DNA of 32,353 bases. It comes from Ilumatobacteraceae bacterium. GTDB taxonomy: Bacteria > Actinomycetota > Acidimicrobiia > Acidimicrobiales > Ilumatobacteraceae. A program made the translations under genes and the position numbers. Under the pieces are notes generated by a model. That model was not told where the DNA came from. It saw only the letters and a list, made by a program, of their open reading frames with translations, and made no database searches. Location of the stretch: the NCBI GenBank assembly GCA_024643255.1, contig JAHENF010000034.1, forward strand, positions 1-32,353, given 5' to 3'. How positions within the stretch are numbered: position 1 is the first letter of the stretch; each line of letters starts with the position of its first letter. Of this stretch, positions 7,274 through 14,745 are shown one piece after another.

Positions 7274-8247
7274 CGCTCGACCGCGACTCGTTCACCTATG
7301 GCACCTCGCAGGCGGTTGCCCCGCACGTGCGGCGGGTGATCGCCGAGAACCCCTCCAAGTTCACCTACCACGGTACGGGGACCTACATCGTCGGCGGGGA
7401 CCACGACGGGCGTGGCGATGTCGTCGTCATCGATCCGGGGCCGCGGCTCGACACCCATCGCGACGCGCTCGCCGCCGCGCTCGCAGGCTGCACGGTCAGG
7501 GCGATCCTCGTCACCCACTGCCATGCCGACCACTCCCCGCTCGCTGCGTGGCTGGCGGCCGAGTCGGGCGCGCCGACGATCGCGTTCGGTCCTCACGGCG
7601 ACGACGCGTGGGACATCGGCGACGATCCGGTCGTCGACGAACCGTCGCCCGACGACACTGCCACCGACACCGCCGACGAGCCGGTCGTCGAGGAGACGAC
7701 CGACCGGGACTTCACGCCCGATGTGGTCGCGGCGAGCGGCGATGTCGTGGCCGCGGCGGATGGCTGGGTGGTCACGGCGCTGCACACGCCCGGTCACACC
7801 TCCAACCACACGTGCTTCGCGCTCGACGATGGCACGACGCGCTCGCTCTTCACCGGCGATCATGTGATGGGTTGGAGCACGACGGTGGTGTCGCCGCCCG
7901 ACGGCGACATGACGGCCTACCTCGAATCGTTGCGGGTGGTCGCGGGCCGTCGCGACGACGTCGCCATCCCGACCCATGGCCCGCCGATCCCGAATCCGGC
8001 GGTGTTCGTCGGCGGGCTGATCGACCACCGGCTCCTGCGTGAGGCACAGGTGCTCGATGCCGTGCGCGGCGGGCTCGACACCGTCCCGGCGATGGTCGAG
8101 GTGTTGTACGCCGATGTCCGCCGGGAACTCCACAAGCCGGCGCGCCGCTCGGTGCTCGCTCATCTGGTCAAGCTCGTGGACGACGGCACCATCGCGGTGG
8201 ATGGAGCGTCGCGGCCGCGGCTCGACGCTCGCTACCGCCTGCTCTGA
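7252..8247 (+). CDS. Metallo-beta-lactamase-fold hydrolase (LACTB2-like)
   Basis: 331 residues. It has an MBL-fold domain with the zinc motif HxHxDH (H89, H91, D93, H94), the next ligands in HTPGHTSNH and FTGDHVMGW, and the late THGPPI histidine. A C-terminal winged-helix-like region (about 265-331, ELHKPARRSVLAHLVKL) is typical of LACTB2-like proteins, which act as endoribonucleases or thioesterase-like hydrolases. An unusual acidic, low-complexity insert (about 124-152, rich in D, E and T) separates two conserved blocks. It overlaps the end of the asparaginase gene. ATG 7252 and GTG 7261 are both possible starts. The co-transcribed neighbours give no clear substrate hint. Confidence 0.9.
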   Translation: MVAVEFLTLDRDSFTYGTSQAVAPHVRRVIAENPSKFTYHGTGTYIVGGDHDGRGDVVVIDPGPRLDTHRDALAAALAGCTVRAILVTHCHADHSPLAAWLAAESGAPTIAFGPHGDDAWDIGDDPVVDEPSPDDTATDTADEPVVEETTDRDFTPDVVAASGDVVAAADGWVVTALHTPGHTSNHTCFALDDGTTRSLFTGDHVMGWSTTVVSPPDGDMTAYLESLRVVAGRRDDVAIPTHGPPIPNPAVFVGGLIDHRLLREAQVLDAVRGGLDTVPAMVEVLYADVRRELHKPARRSVLAHLVKLVDDGTIAVDGASRPRLDARYRLL

Positions 8248-8294
8248 CCTCGATGATTCGCGTCGTCGTCCGATCTCGGGCGATCATGGCGGTC

Positions 8295-9476
8295 ATGTCC
8301 CGACGCGCCATCGTCATCGCGGCGCTGTCGTTCGTCGCGCTCGCGTCCTGCAGCAGTTCGGGCGACGGAGTGTCGTCCGTAACCGACTCGCCCACGACCA
8401 GCGCCGCGGTGATCAACGACGCGACGTCGACGACCGCGGTGCCGGTCACGACCGGGGCCCCGACCACCACGGCGGTTCCTGTGACCACCGAGGCGGTCCC
8501 GATCACCGTCGGTGAGTGGCAGGCCATCCCCGGTGGACAGGACTGCGAGTGCTCCGATGGCAGCCCGTTCGAGCTGTGGGAGCGGCCGGCGGACCCCACC
8601 AAGGTGATGCTCTTCTTCGAGGGTGGCGGCGCGTGCTTCAGCGCGGAGACGTGCGGCCCGAACAGCAAGACCTACAAACGGAATCTCACGCTCGGTGTCG
8701 CCCCGGATCGGGGTGGCATCTTCGACGAGACGAACCCGGAGAACCCGATCGCCGACTGGTCGATCGTCTTCGTGCCCTACTGCACGGGCGACGTGCACCT
8801 CGGCGACGCCGTGCGGAAGTATTCCGACACTGTCACGATCGATCACAACGGCTTCGACAACGCGGACTGGGGGCTCCAGACCGTCCTCGCCGACTACCCC
8901 GATGTCGAGCAACTGCTCGTCGCGGGTTCGAGTGCGGGTTCGATCCCGACACCCGCATTCGCCGGCCTGGCTGCCGACGCGCTGCCCGCCGCACGGATCG
9001 TCACGTTCGGCGACAGCTCGGCTGCGTATCCCGACGTTCCCGCACTGAACGCGGCGATCGGCGGCCTGTGGGGTGTGCTCGAGAACGTTCCCGACTGGCC
9101 GGTCAACCAGGGCCTCGCACCGCAGGACTGGAGCATGCCCGGTCTCTACGTACAGGCGGGGACCCAACATCCCGAGATCACGTTCGCCCGGTTCGACTTC
9201 GCCTACGACCAGGTGCAGACCGCGTTCAGGTCGTTGGGCGGGAGTCCCCCAGCGGACCTGCTCGCGAGCATCGAGCAGTCCGAGCTCGACATCGAGGCCG
9301 CCGGGGTGCCGGTCGCCTCCTACATCGCGCCGGGGACGGCGCACACGATCCTCGGCGGGAACGTGTTCTACGACATGGAGGTCGAAGGCGTCCGGCTCGT
9401 CGACTTCTTCGCTGCGTTGGTGGCAGGAGATGTCCCCGACGACGTGCGCTGCGCCGAGTGCGAGCGTCCCGCCTGA
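8295..9476 (+). CDS. Secreted pectinacetylesterase/Notum-like lipoprotein
   Basis: About 393 residues. The N-terminus is a lipoprotein signal (RRAIVIAALSFVALASC, acylated Cys near 19), followed by a Thr/Val-rich linker (about 25-72) that should tether the domain to the cell surface. The enzyme domain belongs to the pectinacetylesterase family (PF03283, including the carboxylesterase Notum), an alpha/beta hydrolase fold. The oxyanion region FFEGGGACFS, the nucleophile elbow GSSAG (S213) and the histidine in GTAHTI (H350) are present, and several Cys pairs suggest disulphides. The ester substrate is unknown. The start is uncertain between ATG 8253, 8286 and 8295. I prefer 8295 because it gives a standard signal length. 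It lies at the end of the plus-strand run and converges with the CoxL-like gene 4 bases away. Confidence 0.85.
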   Translation: MSRRAIVIAALSFVALASCSSSGDGVSSVTDSPTTSAAVINDATSTTAVPVTTGAPTTTAVPVTTEAVPITVGEWQAIPGGQDCECSDGSPFELWERPADPTKVMLFFEGGGACFSAETCGPNSKTYKRNLTLGVAPDRGGIFDETNPENPIADWSIVFVPYCTGDVHLGDAVRKYSDTVTIDHNGFDNADWGLQTVLADYPDVEQLLVAGSSAGSIPTPAFAGLAADALPAARIVTFGDSSAAYPDVPALNAAIGGLWGVLENVPDWPVNQGLAPQDWSMPGLYVQAGTQHPEITFARFDFAYDQVQTAFRSLGGSPPADLLASIEQSELDIEAAGVPVASYIAPGTAHTILGGNVFYDMEVEGVRLVDFFAALVAGDVPDDVRCAECERPA

Positions 9477-9480
9477 GCGG

Positions 9481-11895
9481 TCAGATGCCGTCGGCCGCGG
9501 CGGCGCCGGCGGCGTCTTCCTCCGAGGGGGCGGTCGCGGCGGCGCGAAGACGGGCGAAGACCTCGGGCGGGTCTCGCCACGGATCGGCGAGCGTGCCCGC
9601 TCGCGCATCGCGGATCGTCGACCAGACACGTTCGGGTGTGCAGGGCAGGTCGATGTGGCGCACGCCGAGATGCGACACGGCATCGATCACGGCGTTCTGC
9701 ACCGCCGGTGTCGCGCCGATCGTCGCTGCTTCGCCGATGCCCTTCGCCCCGAGCGGGTTGAGCGGTGTCGGCGTCTCGGTCGAGTGCGTCTCGAACGAGG
9801 GCAGTTCGGCCGCGGTGGGAATGCCGTAGTCGGCCAGGTTCGACGTCACCGGGTTGCCATCGGTGTCGAAGCGCACCTCCTCGAAGAGGGCTTGGCCGAC
9901 GCCGGCGGCGATGCCGCCGTGCTGTTGCCCCTCGACGAGCAGCGGGGCGAGCACGGTGCCGCAGTCGTCGACGGCCACATGGCGCAGCAGGGTGACCTTG
10001 CCGGTGTCGGCGTCGACTTCGACCACCGAGATGTGGGCTCCGAAGGGGAATGTGGCGCCGTCCTGGTGGAAGTCGAACTCGCCGTCGAGCTGGTCGCCGA
10101 CCTCGGCGGCGCGGGCCGCGAGGTCACCCCAGCCGATCGCCTGGGCCGGCACACCGGCGACCCCGATCGTGCCGGCGGTGGTGTCGACGACGATGTCGGC
10201 GACGTCGGCCTCGAGCAGCCTCGCCGCGAGTTGCCTGGCCTTGGTCACCATGGCCTCGGTTGCGCCCCGGATGGCGGATCCGCCGAGCTGCAGCGACCGT
10301 GACCCGCCCGTTCCGCCGCCCGTGCGCACCCGATCGGTGTCGCCGTCGACGAGCGTGATCCGGTCGACGGCGATGCCGGTCTGGTCGGCGACGAGCATCG
10401 CGTACGCGGTCTGGTGTCCTTGACCGTGTGACTGGGTGCCGGCGTAGATCGTCGCCGAGCCGTCGTCGTGGACCTCGATCGCTCCGAACTCGTCGGCTCC
10501 GCCGCCGGCGGTGATCTCCACGTATGCGGCCACGCCGATGCCGAGCAGTCGATGGTCGCCGTTCGTGCGGCGCTGGGCCTGTTCGGCGCGGAGTGTGTCG
10601 TACCCGACCGCCTCGGCCGCTCGTTCGAGGGGGAACGCGTACCGGCCCGAGTCGTAGGTGTTTCCGGTGAGCGTGGTGAAGGGGAACACGTCGTCGGCGA
10701 GGAAGTTGCGGCGGCGCAGCTCGATCGGGTCGATCCCCAACTCCAGCGCGGCCTGGTCGACGAGCCGCTCGAGGAGCGCCGTCGCCTCGGGCCGGCCGGC
10801 GCCGCGATAGGCGCCCATCGGCGTCGTGTTGGTGACCGCCACCGCGACGTCGAACTCGATCGTCGGGAATGCGTACGTGCCCTGCGCCATGCGTCGCGTG
10901 CCACCGGGCAGGTACGCGCCGACCGACGGGTACGCGCCCGCATCGCCGACGAGGCGAACGCGCAGACCGGTGAAGTCGCCGTCGGTGGTGCAGCCGAGTT
11001 CCGCGTACTGGATCTGGCCGCGGCTGTGCGGAAGTGCCTTCATGTCGTCGCTGCGTGGCGGCACCCACACGACGGGGCGGCCGGTGCGTCGGGACGCAGC
11101 TGCGACCACGGTGTACTCGGCGTGGATGCCGGCCTTCCCGCCGAAGCCGCCGCCCACCTGCGGTGTGATGACACGGATGTCGGCGGGCTCCATGCCCAGC
11201 GCCCCGGCGAGCTGGCCGTGCAGCCCGTGGGGCATCTGGGTCGACGCCCAGAAGACGAGGCGTCCGTCGGTGCCGATCTCGGCTGCGCAACAGTCGGGTT
11301 CCATCGGGACGACCGCCATGCGCTGGTTGACGTAACGGCCTCGCACGACGACGTCGGCGTTCGTCAGATCGGTGCGTGGCTTGTCGAGGATCACCAGTGC
11401 TTCGTTCGAGCCGTGTCCGGGGAAGATCGTCTCGGTGTCGAGCCCGAGTGCGTCTTCGGCGTCGACGTAGGTCGGCAGCGAATCGATGTCGGCCCAGACC
11501 ATCTCGGCGGCATCCTCGCCCTGTTCGAACGTCTCGGCGAGGACGACGGCGATCGGTTCGCCGACGAATCGGACCCTCCCGTCGGCGAGGGGTGGCCGGG
11601 CGAAGTCGGGATGGACGGCGACGAACCCGTGGTGCGGAGCGATGCCGAGTTCGGCTGCCGTGAGGATCTCGACCACACCGGGGAGCGTGCGGGCCTCGTC
11701 GGTGTGGATGGCGTTGATGATCCCGTGGGCGATGTCGCTGCGCACGAACACCGCGTGCAGTTTGTTCGGCAGGTCGAGATCTGCCAGATACTTCCGACTG
11801 CCCGTCAGCAGGCCGGGGTCCTCGGTGCGCAACACCCGTGTGCCGAGGATCGATCCGGGTCGTTGCAGCTCGGGTTCGCGCGAGGGGTCAGTCAT
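9481..11895 (-). CDS. Xanthine dehydrogenase/CoxL-type molybdopterin large subunit
   Basis: 804 residues, full length for the molybdenum-binding subunit of the xanthine oxidase family. It oxidises aldehydes, purines or related substrates with water as oxygen donor. Visible motifs are PQVGGGFGGKAG (245-256), AYRGAGR (362-368), GTQSHGQGH (486-494), GGGTGGSRS (526-534) and GAKGIGEA (716-723) with the base E722. AYRGAGR marks 'form II' CoxL-like enzymes. True CO dehydrogenase has AYRCSFR, so CO oxidation is unlikely. The start at 11895 is supported by a TAGGTT hexamer 8 bases upstream. The FAD and 2Fe-2S subunit genes that normally flank it are absent here, so its partners must be elsewhere. Confidence 0.92.
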   Translation of the reverse strand: MTDPSREPELQRPGSILGTRVLRTEDPGLLTGSRKYLADLDLPNKLHAVFVRSDIAHGIINAIHTDEARTLPGVVEILTAAELGIAPHHGFVAVHPDFARPPLADGRVRFVGEPIAVVLAETFEQGEDAAEMVWADIDSLPTYVDAEDALGLDTETIFPGHGSNEALVILDKPRTDLTNADVVVRGRYVNQRMAVVPMEPDCCAAEIGTDGRLVFWASTQMPHGLHGQLAGALGMEPADIRVITPQVGGGFGGKAGIHAEYTVVAAASRRTGRPVVWVPPRSDDMKALPHSRGQIQYAELGCTTDGDFTGLRVRLVGDAGAYPSVGAYLPGGTRRMAQGTYAFPTIEFDVAVAVTNTTPMGAYRGAGRPEATALLERLVDQAALELGIDPIELRRRNFLADDVFPFTTLTGNTYDSGRYAFPLERAAEAVGYDTLRAEQAQRRTNGDHRLLGIGVAAYVEITAGGGADEFGAIEVHDDGSATIYAGTQSHGQGHQTAYAMLVADQTGIAVDRITLVDGDTDRVRTGGGTGGSRSLQLGGSAIRGATEAMVTKARQLAARLLEADVADIVVDTTAGTIGVAGVPAQAIGWGDLAARAAEVGDQLDGEFDFHQDGATFPFGAHISVVEVDADTGKVTLLRHVAVDDCGTVLAPLLVEGQQHGGIAAGVGQALFEEVRFDTDGNPVTSNLADYGIPTAAELPSFETHSTETPTPLNPLGAKGIGEAATIGATPAVQNAVIDAVSHLGVRHIDLPCTPERVWSTIRDARAGTLADPWRDPPEVFARLRAAATAPSEEDAAGAAAADGI

Positions 11896-11903
11896 CGCCG
11901 CCG

Positions 11904-11909
11904 AACCTA
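11904..11909 (-). promoter_or_regulatory. -10 hexamer TAGGTT, CoxL-like gene
   Basis: TANNNT hexamer 8 bases upstream of the ATG at 11895. It implies that this gene has its own leaderless transcript although the SGNH gene lies upstream on the same strand. Confidence 0.5.
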
Positions 11910-11953
11910 CCCTCGATCGCCGTACGGGTCCGATCCGTGTGTCGGTTTCTGGC

Positions 11954-13009
11954 TCAGCCCGTGGTCGCGGCGTCGAGCGCGTCGACGACGGGCGCAGCGA
12001 GGGCGATGCCGTAGCGGTAGGCGCCGCTCGACCACACGGGGCAATCCTCGGTGACTCCCTGTACTGCCTGACCGCTGACGGGGCAGAAGTGGACGCCGTC
12101 GGCAGCGCGCACCACGTTGACCGCCACGCCATCGGAGTTGTAGCCGCCTCCGCACGGTTCCGACGACAGGCACGGCAGCGTCAACGTGTAGCTGTCGTCG
12201 GCGAGCACTGCGGCGCCGGCGTCGACGTAGCTCACACCCGTGAGCCTGTTCGCGAGCTCCTCGTAGAGCGCGTTCAGCCGTCCGACTCCGTCGGCCGACG
12301 GGCCCGAGGTCGGGGCGCCCGCGAACACCACCTGTGTTCCGATCGGCGCGAATGTTGCGACGACGGTGGCGGCGTCCGCTCGATACCGTTCCGTCACCGC
12401 CGTCGCGTCCAGTGGGAGCCCGTCTCCTCCCTGCATGCACGGCGTGAAGCTGTTGCCGCTGAACTCCACCACGACCATCCCCGGTGTCAGCGAAGCGGCA
12501 TCGTCGGCCATGGTCGCGAGCCAGTCGCAGATCGCCGTGCCCCCGAACGTGCGCGTCACGACCTGCATGCCGGGGTGGGCGGCGAGCGTCTGCGTGAACG
12601 AGTCGCGGGCCTCCCAGGCGAGTGAATCGCCGTACAGCACGACGACCGGACGCGACAGTGCAGTGATCGCCTCGGCGATCGGCTCCGTGGTCGTCGGGGC
12701 GACGCTGGTGTCCGGTGACTCCACAGCCGGTGGCTCCACAGCCGGTGGCTCGGTGGTGGTCGGCGAGGCGGCTGGCGTGGTGGTCGGTTGGTCTGTCGCT
12801 CCGACGTCGGCGCTGAGGGCTCCGTCGGGCGGCGCGAGGGTGATGCCCTGGCGGGCGGTGTCGTCGCCCGGGGCCGCTGCACCCGTTGCTGCATGGAACC
12901 CGACGACGACGATCAGCGCGGTCACCGCGGTGAGCCCGATGGCCATCGGGCGACGGACGTGGTCGTGAGAGCGCACCTCGCCATGGTCTGCCTGATGCCT
13001 GCGGGGCAC
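11954..13009 (-). CDS. Membrane-anchored SGNH/GDSL-like hydrolase
   Basis: About 351 residues. A short basic N-terminus precedes one membrane segment (about 22-38, MAIGLTAVTALIVVVGF). A Thr/Pro-rich linker (about 70-112) follows and contains a 15-base tandem duplication at 12719-12748 that repeats PPAVE. The extracellular SGNH domain has the nucleophile in LYGDSLAWE (S129), a block III asparagine in FSGNSF, and DGVHFCP with the Asp/His pair near the end. Similar domains deacetylate or esterify cell-wall glycans, but the substrate here is unknown. The start is uncertain. GTG 13009 has GAGG 5 bases upstream; TTG 13051, GTG 12976 and ATG 12946 are alternatives. It is divergent from the Crp-like gene. 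Confidence 0.75.
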   Translation of the reverse strand: MPRRHQADHGEVRSHDHVRRPMAIGLTAVTALIVVVGFHAATGAAAPGDDTARQGITLAPPDGALSADVGATDQPTTTPAASPTTTEPPAVEPPAVESPDTSVAPTTTEPIAEAITALSRPVVVLYGDSLAWEARDSFTQTLAAHPGMQVVTRTFGGTAICDWLATMADDAASLTPGMVVVEFSGNSFTPCMQGGDGLPLDATAVTERYRADAATVVATFAPIGTQVVFAGAPTSGPSADGVGRLNALYEELANRLTGVSYVDAGAAVLADDSYTLTLPCLSSEPCGGGYNSDGVAVNVVRAADGVHFCPVSGQAVQGVTEDCPVWSSGAYRYGIALAAPVVDALDAATTG

Positions 13010-13107
13010 CAGCGCCTCGCGCACACATGAACTGTGCGCTCGGCGACACAACGGTGGGGTGAGCGGTCATCCGGCACAGTCCCCGGCGGCGGTTGCGCAG
13101 GCAGCAC

Positions 13108-13113
13108 TATGGT
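13108..13113 (+). promoter_or_regulatory. -10 hexamer TATGGT, Crp-like regulator gene
   Basis: TANNNT hexamer 7 bases upstream of ATG 13121. It includes an in-frame ATG (13109) that would otherwise be taken as the start, so it decides in favour of 13121. Confidence 0.55.
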
Positions 13114-13120
13114 TTCGGCG

Positions 13121-13825
13121 ATGTGGGAACCGCCCGTCGCGGCTGCACTGGGGACCGACTGGCGCCAGCTCAGCGCTCAGGCCGGCCTCGACGAGCGCGA
13201 GTTGCGCCGGGCCTGTCGGCGGCGGCGGTATGCCCGCGGGGAGGTGATCTTCCACGAGGGCGATCCGGCCGGTCCACTCCATTTCGTCGAGGTCGGTCAC
13301 GTTGCGATCCGGCTCACGACGGTGCTCGGCGACGTGTCGATCATCGACGTGCTGCAACCGGGCGACAGCTTCGGCGAGAGGGTGCTGATCCACGGCGACG
13401 GCGATCGCACGGCGACGGCGGTGGCGGTCGACAAGGTCGAGACGCTCACGCTCGATGCGGCGGGCTTCGAGCGCCTGGGCGCCGGCCGCCCGGAAACGAC
13501 GCGCTTCCTCCTCCTGGTGTTGAGTGAGCGTCTTCGCGCCACGAATCAGCAGCTGCTCGAGGCGAGATATGTCACCGCCGACGAACGGTTGTATCGGTGC
13601 CTGTGTCGCCTCGGCGAACAGTTCGGCGCCATGCACGACGGCGCGATCCCACTGACGCAGACCGACATCGCATCGATGACCGGGGTCACGAGGTCGACCG
13701 CCAATCGCCTGCTGCGCCAGGCGGAGCGAGACGGCCTCATCGTCACCGGTCGCGGGCGCGTGGAGATCGTCGACGCTGATGCGCTCCGGCGTCGCGCCGG
13801 CCTGCCTGCCATCGGGAGTCGCTGA
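13121..13825 (+). CDS. Crp/Fnr-family transcriptional regulator
   Basis: 234 residues. The N-terminal cNBD (about 20-135) has the phosphate-binding cassette FGERVLIHGDGDRTAT with the key E and R kept, so cyclic nucleotide binding is plausible. No Fnr-type cysteine cluster is visible. A dimer helix (about 130-160) leads to a C-terminal HTH_Crp domain (about 160-225) with recognition-helix region SMTGVTRSTANRLLRQAE. The ATG at 13121 is supported by the TATGGT hexamer. The stop codon shares one base with the start of the agmatinase gene (TGATG), indicating coupling. It sits upstream of a cassette whose proteins carry three more cNBDs, so joint response to one nucleotide is an attractive inference. 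Confidence 0.9.
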   Translation: MWEPPVAAALGTDWRQLSAQAGLDERELRRACRRRRYARGEVIFHEGDPAGPLHFVEVGHVAIRLTTVLGDVSIIDVLQPGDSFGERVLIHGDGDRTATAVAVDKVETLTLDAAGFERLGAGRPETTRFLLLVLSERLRATNQQLLEARYVTADERLYRCLCRLGEQFGAMHDGAIPLTQTDIASMTGVTRSTANRLLRQAERDGLIVTGRGRVEIVDADALRRRAGLPAIGSR

Positions 13826-14634
13826 TGACGGTGAAGGTGCTCGGCGTCCCGTACGACGCGCACTCGTCGTACTTGCGTGGGCCTGCACTCGCGCCATCGG
13901 CGATCCGGGCGGCGTTGAGCTGTGGATCGGCGAACTGGTGCACGGAGTCGGGCATGGACCTCGATCCGGCGCAGACCGACGCGTGGGTGGATCTCGGCGA
14001 CCTCGCGCTTGCCGACGACGGAGCAGCGGCGGTGGGGATCATCCGCGCCGCAGCAACGAAGGCGATCGCCGACGGGTCGGGGCTGCTCTCGCTCGGCGGC
14101 GACCACATCGTGACGTGGCCGCTCGTGCAGGCGATCAGCGAGCGCCACGACGATCTGACGATCGTGCACTTCGATGCTCACCCCGATCTCTACGACCATC
14201 TCGACGGCGACCGGTTCTCGCATGCGTGCCCGTTCGCCCGGATCATGGAGGAGGGTCGGGCCGCCCGTCTGCTGCAGTTCGGCATCCGCACGATGACGCC
14301 GCACCAGCGTGAGCAGGCCGATCGGTTCGGCGTGGAGGTCCACGAGTTCCGCGACTGGGACGGCATGATCCCGGCGCTGCACGGGCCGGTGTACGTGACC
14401 GTCGACATGGACGCGCTCGACCCGGCGTTCGCTCCGGGGATCTCTCATCACGAGCCGGGCGGCATGTCGACGCGGCAGTTGCTCGACGCGATCCGCCAGA
14501 TCGGCGACAGCGGAGCCACGATCGTCGGCGCCGACATCGTCGAGCTGAACCCGACGCGCGATGTCAACGACACGACCGCCATGGTCGCCGCGAAGATCTT
14601 CCGCGAATTGCTCGGCCTACTGCTCCAACGTTGA
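13825..14634 (+). CDS. Agmatinase/arginase-family ureohydrolase
   Basis: 269 residues. It is a binuclear manganese hydrolase of the ureohydrolase superfamily that releases urea from a guanidino compound. All six metal ligands are visible: H94 in SLGGDH, D117/H119/D121 in HFDAHPDLYD, and D194/D196 in TVDMDALDP. The segment FSHACPF after the second motif is agmatinase-like and unlike arginase. Its length is slightly below the usual 290-310, mainly from a short N-terminus, so guanidinobutyrase or another guanidino substrate cannot be excluded. It is translationally coupled to the Crp-like regulator (1-base overlap). A 111-base gap with its own promoter candidate separates it from the patatin gene. 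Confidence 0.88.
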   Translation: MTVKVLGVPYDAHSSYLRGPALAPSAIRAALSCGSANWCTESGMDLDPAQTDAWVDLGDLALADDGAAAVGIIRAAATKAIADGSGLLSLGGDHIVTWPLVQAISERHDDLTIVHFDAHPDLYDHLDGDRFSHACPFARIMEEGRAARLLQFGIRTMTPHQREQADRFGVEVHEFRDWDGMIPALHGPVYVTVDMDALDPAFAPGISHHEPGGMSTRQLLDAIRQIGDSGATIVGADIVELNPTRDVNDTTAMVAAKIFRELLGLLLQR

Positions 14635-14687
14635 ACCAGCCGCACCCGATGATCCCGAGCGGGTTCGCGATGACGGTGCCCGGTGGC

Positions 14688-14693
14688 TACTGT
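14688..14693 (+). promoter_or_regulatory. -10 hexamer TACTGT, patatin cassette (weak)
   Basis: TANNNT hexamer in the 111-base gap before the patatin gene. It would give a leader of about 45 bases holding a small hairpin (GCATCC/GGATGC, 14705-14719) and the GGTGGAG ribosome-binding site at 14734-14740, 5 bases before GTG 14746. This differs from the leaderless promoters elsewhere in the window. Confidence 0.35.
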
Positions 14694-14745
14694 CGGCCCG
14701 GGGTGCATCCGGGGGATGCCGGCGACTCGGAAAGGTGGAGAATCG

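Noticed and set aside
9481..11895. Aerobic carbon monoxide dehydrogenase
   Set aside because: The active-site loop is AYRGAGR, not the AYRCSFR of true CO dehydrogenase, and no small or medium subunit genes are adjacent.
9481..12132. N-terminal extension of the CoxL-like protein up to 12132
   Set aside because: The extra 79 residues are low-complexity, overlap the SGNH gene and lie upstream of the TAGGTT promoter hexamer.
12719..12748. Tandem 15-base duplication as a regulatory repeat
   Set aside because: It lies in frame within the SGNH gene and simply doubles PPAVE in a flexible linker.
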